The notes beneath the pieces are model-generated. The model made no database searches. It was not told the DNA's origin and saw nothing but the letters and a program-made list of their open reading frames with translations. A stretch of DNA of 64,000 bases from Algisphaera agarilytica (GTDB taxonomy: Bacteria; Planctomycetota; Phycisphaerae; Phycisphaerales; Phycisphaeraceae): positions 3,628,212-3,692,211 of the forward strand of contig NZ_JACHGY010000001.1 of NCBI RefSeq assembly GCF_014207595.1, read 5' to 3'. The position numbers were made by a program, and so were the translations under genes. Shown in pieces: positions 61,807 to 64,000 of this stretch (its first letter is position 1; every line of letters begins with the position of its first letter).

Positions 61807-63207
61807 TTACGCCCGGTAGTACTCTTCCCAGCCCCGACGCGGCGCCGGGTCCAGCATGGCGTTGGCCAACTCGTGGTTGGTGATCTGCTTGGTCTTCGCA
61901 TCGAATTCCAGCGAACCGCCAAAGCGTTGGGCCAGCATGCCGAGGTTGAAGACCTGCGACAGTGGGGCACTGGCGCTGAACGGCGAGCGGCTTTCTTCTT
62001 CGCCCTTGCACGCAAGCAGGAAGTTGAGCCAGTGGTTGGACATCTTGGTCTCGAACTTCGGCAAAGACGCGTGGACCTCTTTGTACTTGTCACGCGGGAT
62101 GACCTGCAGGACCTTGCCGTGCGATCCGCCTTGGAAAGTCAGGTCCTTGCCGTAGATGATCTTGCCGGGCGAATCGGCTTTGATTTTCAAGGGATCGCGT
62201 TCGCCGGTGGCTTCGTTGATGCGTCCGTATTCCGGCTCGACCACGGGGATGTTGTCCACGCCGTCGTACCAGGTCACCTCGCAGGCGGGCATGCCGTGGC
62301 GCTCGGGGAAGTCGAACCGGATCGTGCTGGCTTGGGGATAGACAAAATCGTTTGCGCCTTCGAGTTTCACGGCTTCGATCGTGTCGGGGTAGCCGAGCTT
62401 CAGGAAACGGTGGGCCGTGTCGAGGATGTGCGGGCCCCAGTCGCCGAAGCAGCCGCAACCGTAGTCGAACCAGCTACGCCAGTTCCCGGGGTGCAGCCTG
62501 TTGCTGAAGGGTTTCTCGACGGCGGTCGCGGTCCAGGCGTCCCAGTTCATGCCTTCGGGCATCGGGTCGGAGGGGTATCCGGTTGTGGAGGAACCCCAGC
62601 CGTGCCAGCGTCGGCCCTTGTTCATGTAGGCGGTGATGTGGGTGACATCTTTGATCACACCGGCCTCGGTCCAAGCTTGGAACTGGGTCATGTTGCCCGA
62701 GGAGTGCCCCTGGTTGCCCATCTGGGTCACGACGCCGGTCTTCTCGGCCATCTGCATCAGCCGTTCACACTGACCGAAGGTGTGGGCCAGGGGCTTCTCG
62801 CACCAGACGTGTTTGCCCAGCATCATCGCGTGCATGGTCGCGGCGAAGTGCGAGTGGTCGGGCGTCGAGACGACAACCGCGTCGATCTGGTCTTCCATCT
62901 CGTCGAACATCTTACGGAAGTCGGTGAATTGCTTCGCTCCGGGGTGCATCGCGGCCGACTCTTTGGCGTTGTCCTGGTTGAGATCAACATCGCAAAGTGC
63001 CACCACATTAAGCAGCCCGGTACTCATGAAGGCTTTGCAGTTGCGATAGCCCTTGCCCGAGCTGGCGATAAAAGCCACGTTGACTTTTTCGCTGGGAGCG
63101 ACGCCGGTCGACGCGGTGTTGCCCAAGGCGATGTGTGGAGGCAGAAAAGTTGCCGCTCCGACCGCCGCGGAAGATTTCAGGAAGGTCCGTCGAGATACGT
63201 TGTTCAT
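61807..63207 (-). CDS. Tat-exported Gfo/Idh/MocA oxidoreductase 3
   Basis: The 466-residue protein has a Tat signal (SRRTFLKSSAAVGAATFL), Rossmann fold (VNVAFIASSGKGYRNCKAF; VALCDVDLNQ), and VWCEKPLAHTFGQCERLM, with the full CEKP catalytic motif. MSNHWLNFLLACKGEEESRSPFSASAPLSQVFNLGMLAQRFG is the C-terminal family block. A sugar dehydrogenase role is likely. It converges on the DUF1080 B gene and has its own promoter at 63287-63316, so it is regulated separately from the plus-strand operon. Confidence 0.92.
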   Translation of the reverse strand: MNNVSRRTFLKSSAAVGAATFLPPHIALGNTASTGVAPSEKVNVAFIASSGKGYRNCKAFMSTGLLNVVALCDVDLNQDNAKESAAMHPGAKQFTDFRKMFDEMEDQIDAVVVSTPDHSHFAATMHAMMLGKHVWCEKPLAHTFGQCERLMQMAEKTGVVTQMGNQGHSSGNMTQFQAWTEAGVIKDVTHITAYMNKGRRWHGWGSSTTGYPSDPMPEGMNWDAWTATAVEKPFSNRLHPGNWRSWFDYGCGCFGDWGPHILDTAHRFLKLGYPDTIEAVKLEGANDFVYPQASTIRFDFPERHGMPACEVTWYDGVDNIPVVEPEYGRINEATGERDPLKIKADSPGKIIYGKDLTFQGGSHGKVLQVIPRDKYKEVHASLPKFETKMSNHWLNFLLACKGEEESRSPFSASAPLSQVFNLGMLAQRFGGSLEFDAKTKQITNHELANAMLDPAPRRGWEEYYRA

Positions 63208-63286
63208 GGGGCAGGCTTTTGATGGTGGGGGAGTGAAAGTAGAAAATGATCAAAAACAGAGATCCGCTCACGAAGCTTAAATACTT

Positions 63287-63316
63287 ATTCTAGCCGCAAT
63301 ACAATACGTAACGCAA
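63287..63316 (-). promoter_or_regulatory. Promoter of oxidoreductase 3
   Basis: On the minus strand TTGCGT (complement of 63311-63316), an 18-base spacer and TAGAAT (complement of 63287-63292). The leader would be about 75 bases. The stretch 63317-63458 holds no gene. Confidence 0.55.
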
Positions 63317-63458
63317 GCGTTATTTTGCGTTTTCGCTCATTGGTTGTCTTGTGATTTCGATAATGAGCGTCTGCCCAGTGGGGCTATCAACTCCAGTCAC
63401 CGCCGGAGCTTCCGACGCTAAACCCGTTGGCAGAGCCGCGATGGCCCCCATAAACACC

Positions 63459-63491
63459 AACCGGAGCGGCCTGCATCAGACCACTCCGGTT
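63459..63491 (-). terminator. Probable terminator of urtE
   Basis: AACCGGAG (63459-63466) pairs with CTCCGGTT (63484-63491) with further inner GG/CC pairs. Read on the minus strand it lies about 65 bases after the urtE stop and is followed by GGTGTTTATG, so it is a weak intrinsic terminator. Confidence 0.55.
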
Positions 63492-63556
63492 AGCGAGCAC
63501 TATGTTTGCTTTTGAGCATCCCACCAATTGCCGAGTCAGGCGGCGCCTCGACACAC

Positions 63557-64000
63557 TCAAACCGACAGATACTTCGCGATCGTCTCCTCCTGGACGTCTT
63601 CGCGTTTGTCTTCATGGATGAGCTTACCGGACTCAATCACGAACAACCGGTCCGCAACCTCCATGGTGAAGCTGAGTACCTGCTCAGACACCACGATGGT
63701 TAGGTCGTACATCTGTTTGATTTCGTTCAGCGCTTTGGCGATGTCCTTAATGATGGACGGTTGGATGCCTTCGGTGGGTTCGTCCAAGAGCAGGACTTTG
63801 GGTTGGCTGACCAGGGCGCGGGCGATGGCGAGCTGTTGCTGCTGGCCACCCGAGAGGTTGCCACCTTTCCGGCGACGCATGTCGTAGAGCACCGGGAACA
63901 GCGCGTAGATGTTGTCGCTGATCTTTCGCCGATCCTTAACGGTCTCTAAGCCCGTTCGGATGTTGTCCTCGACCGAGAGCGTGGAGAAGATCTGACGGCC
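63557..64000 (-). CDS. urtE: Urea ABC transporter ATP-binding protein UrtE (C-terminal part)
   Basis: The frame stays open to the window edge; 147 residues are visible. It begins GRQIFSTLSVEDNIRTGLETV, has the signature GGNLSGGQQQQLAIARAL with the urtE-characteristic run of four Gln, Walker B LLLDEPTEGIQPSIIKDIAKAL, and ends VQEETIAKYLSV. PTEGIQPSIIKDI is diagnostic of UrtE versus LivF. The rest of the urt operon (urtABCD) should lie upstream beyond the window. The promoter is not visible. Confidence 0.93.
   Translation of the reverse strand, partial: GRQIFSTLSVEDNIRTGLETVKDRRKISDNIYALFPVLYDMRRRKGGNLSGGQQQQLAIARALVSQPKVLLLDEPTEGIQPSIIKDIAKALNEIKQMYDLTIVVSEQVLSFTMEVADRLFVIESGKLIHEDKREDVQEETIAKYLSV

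Overview
The window looks like a chromosomal segment of a planctomycete, most probably of the class Phycisphaerae. The evidence is a high-GC genome with short intergenic gaps, planctomycete-type multidomain cytochromes (CxxCH plus DUF1549/DUF1553) next to a DUF1501 protein, several Tat-exported Gfo/Idh/MocA oxidoreductases, DUF1080 proteins, a secreted sulfatase, and a UbiA/UbiX pair of the kind seen with the futalosine menaquinone route. This placement is inferred from gene content, not from a marker gene. No phage, insertion sequence or CRISPR array was seen.

Layout. 1-3.1 kb: a partial gene, a TIGR02206-type membrane protein, an MFS transporter behind a strong promoter, and tRNA-Leu(UAG). 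3.2-8.6 kb: a minus-strand set of three exported proteins (FG-GAP/VCBS protein, HtrA-like protease, large unknown). 8.7-10 kb: aroF (DAHP synthase), preceded by a 24-codon leader ORF rich in Tyr, Phe and Trp and by an intrinsic terminator whose 5' arm is repeated inside the leader ORF. This is a ready-made attenuation device. 10-16.7 kb: an ABC-2 exporter, ubiA/ubiX and three unknown genes. 16.7-20.9 kb: lysC, tRNA-Leu(GAG), a DUF4380 lipoprotein and hslU. 21-26.4 kb: a type IV pilus/type II secretion operon (pilM, pilN, pilO, a PilP-like gene, pilB). 26.4-30.3 kb: a long structured intergenic region, a beta-helix secreted protein, a thioesterase and a C39-like membrane protein. 30.4-41.7 kb: ppdK, DUF2167, a zinc-ribbon membrane protein, a PilZ-J-domain fusion, a rhomboid-like pseudoprotease, MltA, cmk-plsC and a Kef-type antiporter.

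41.7-63.2 kb is a carbohydrate-oriented block: sulfatase, a large BNR/sortilin-like protein, DoxX, three Tat-exported Gfo/Idh oxidoreductases, a discoidin-like lipoprotein, a GT2/Agl23 glycosyltransferase pair with ApbE, and a tightly packed run of DUF1080, DUF1549/1553 cytochrome, DUF1501, a membrane cytochrome with a repeat tail, and a second DUF1080. A reasonable reading is periplasmic oxidation of glycosides to keto sugars, their cleavage by DUF1080 proteins, and electron disposal through c-type haem proteins. The window closes inside urtE (urea ABC transporter ATPase).

The most interesting signals are the aroF attenuator with an apparently leaderless leader peptide, the PilZ-DnaJ fusion, the structured 5' leader at 26.59 kb, and the oxidative sugar cluster.
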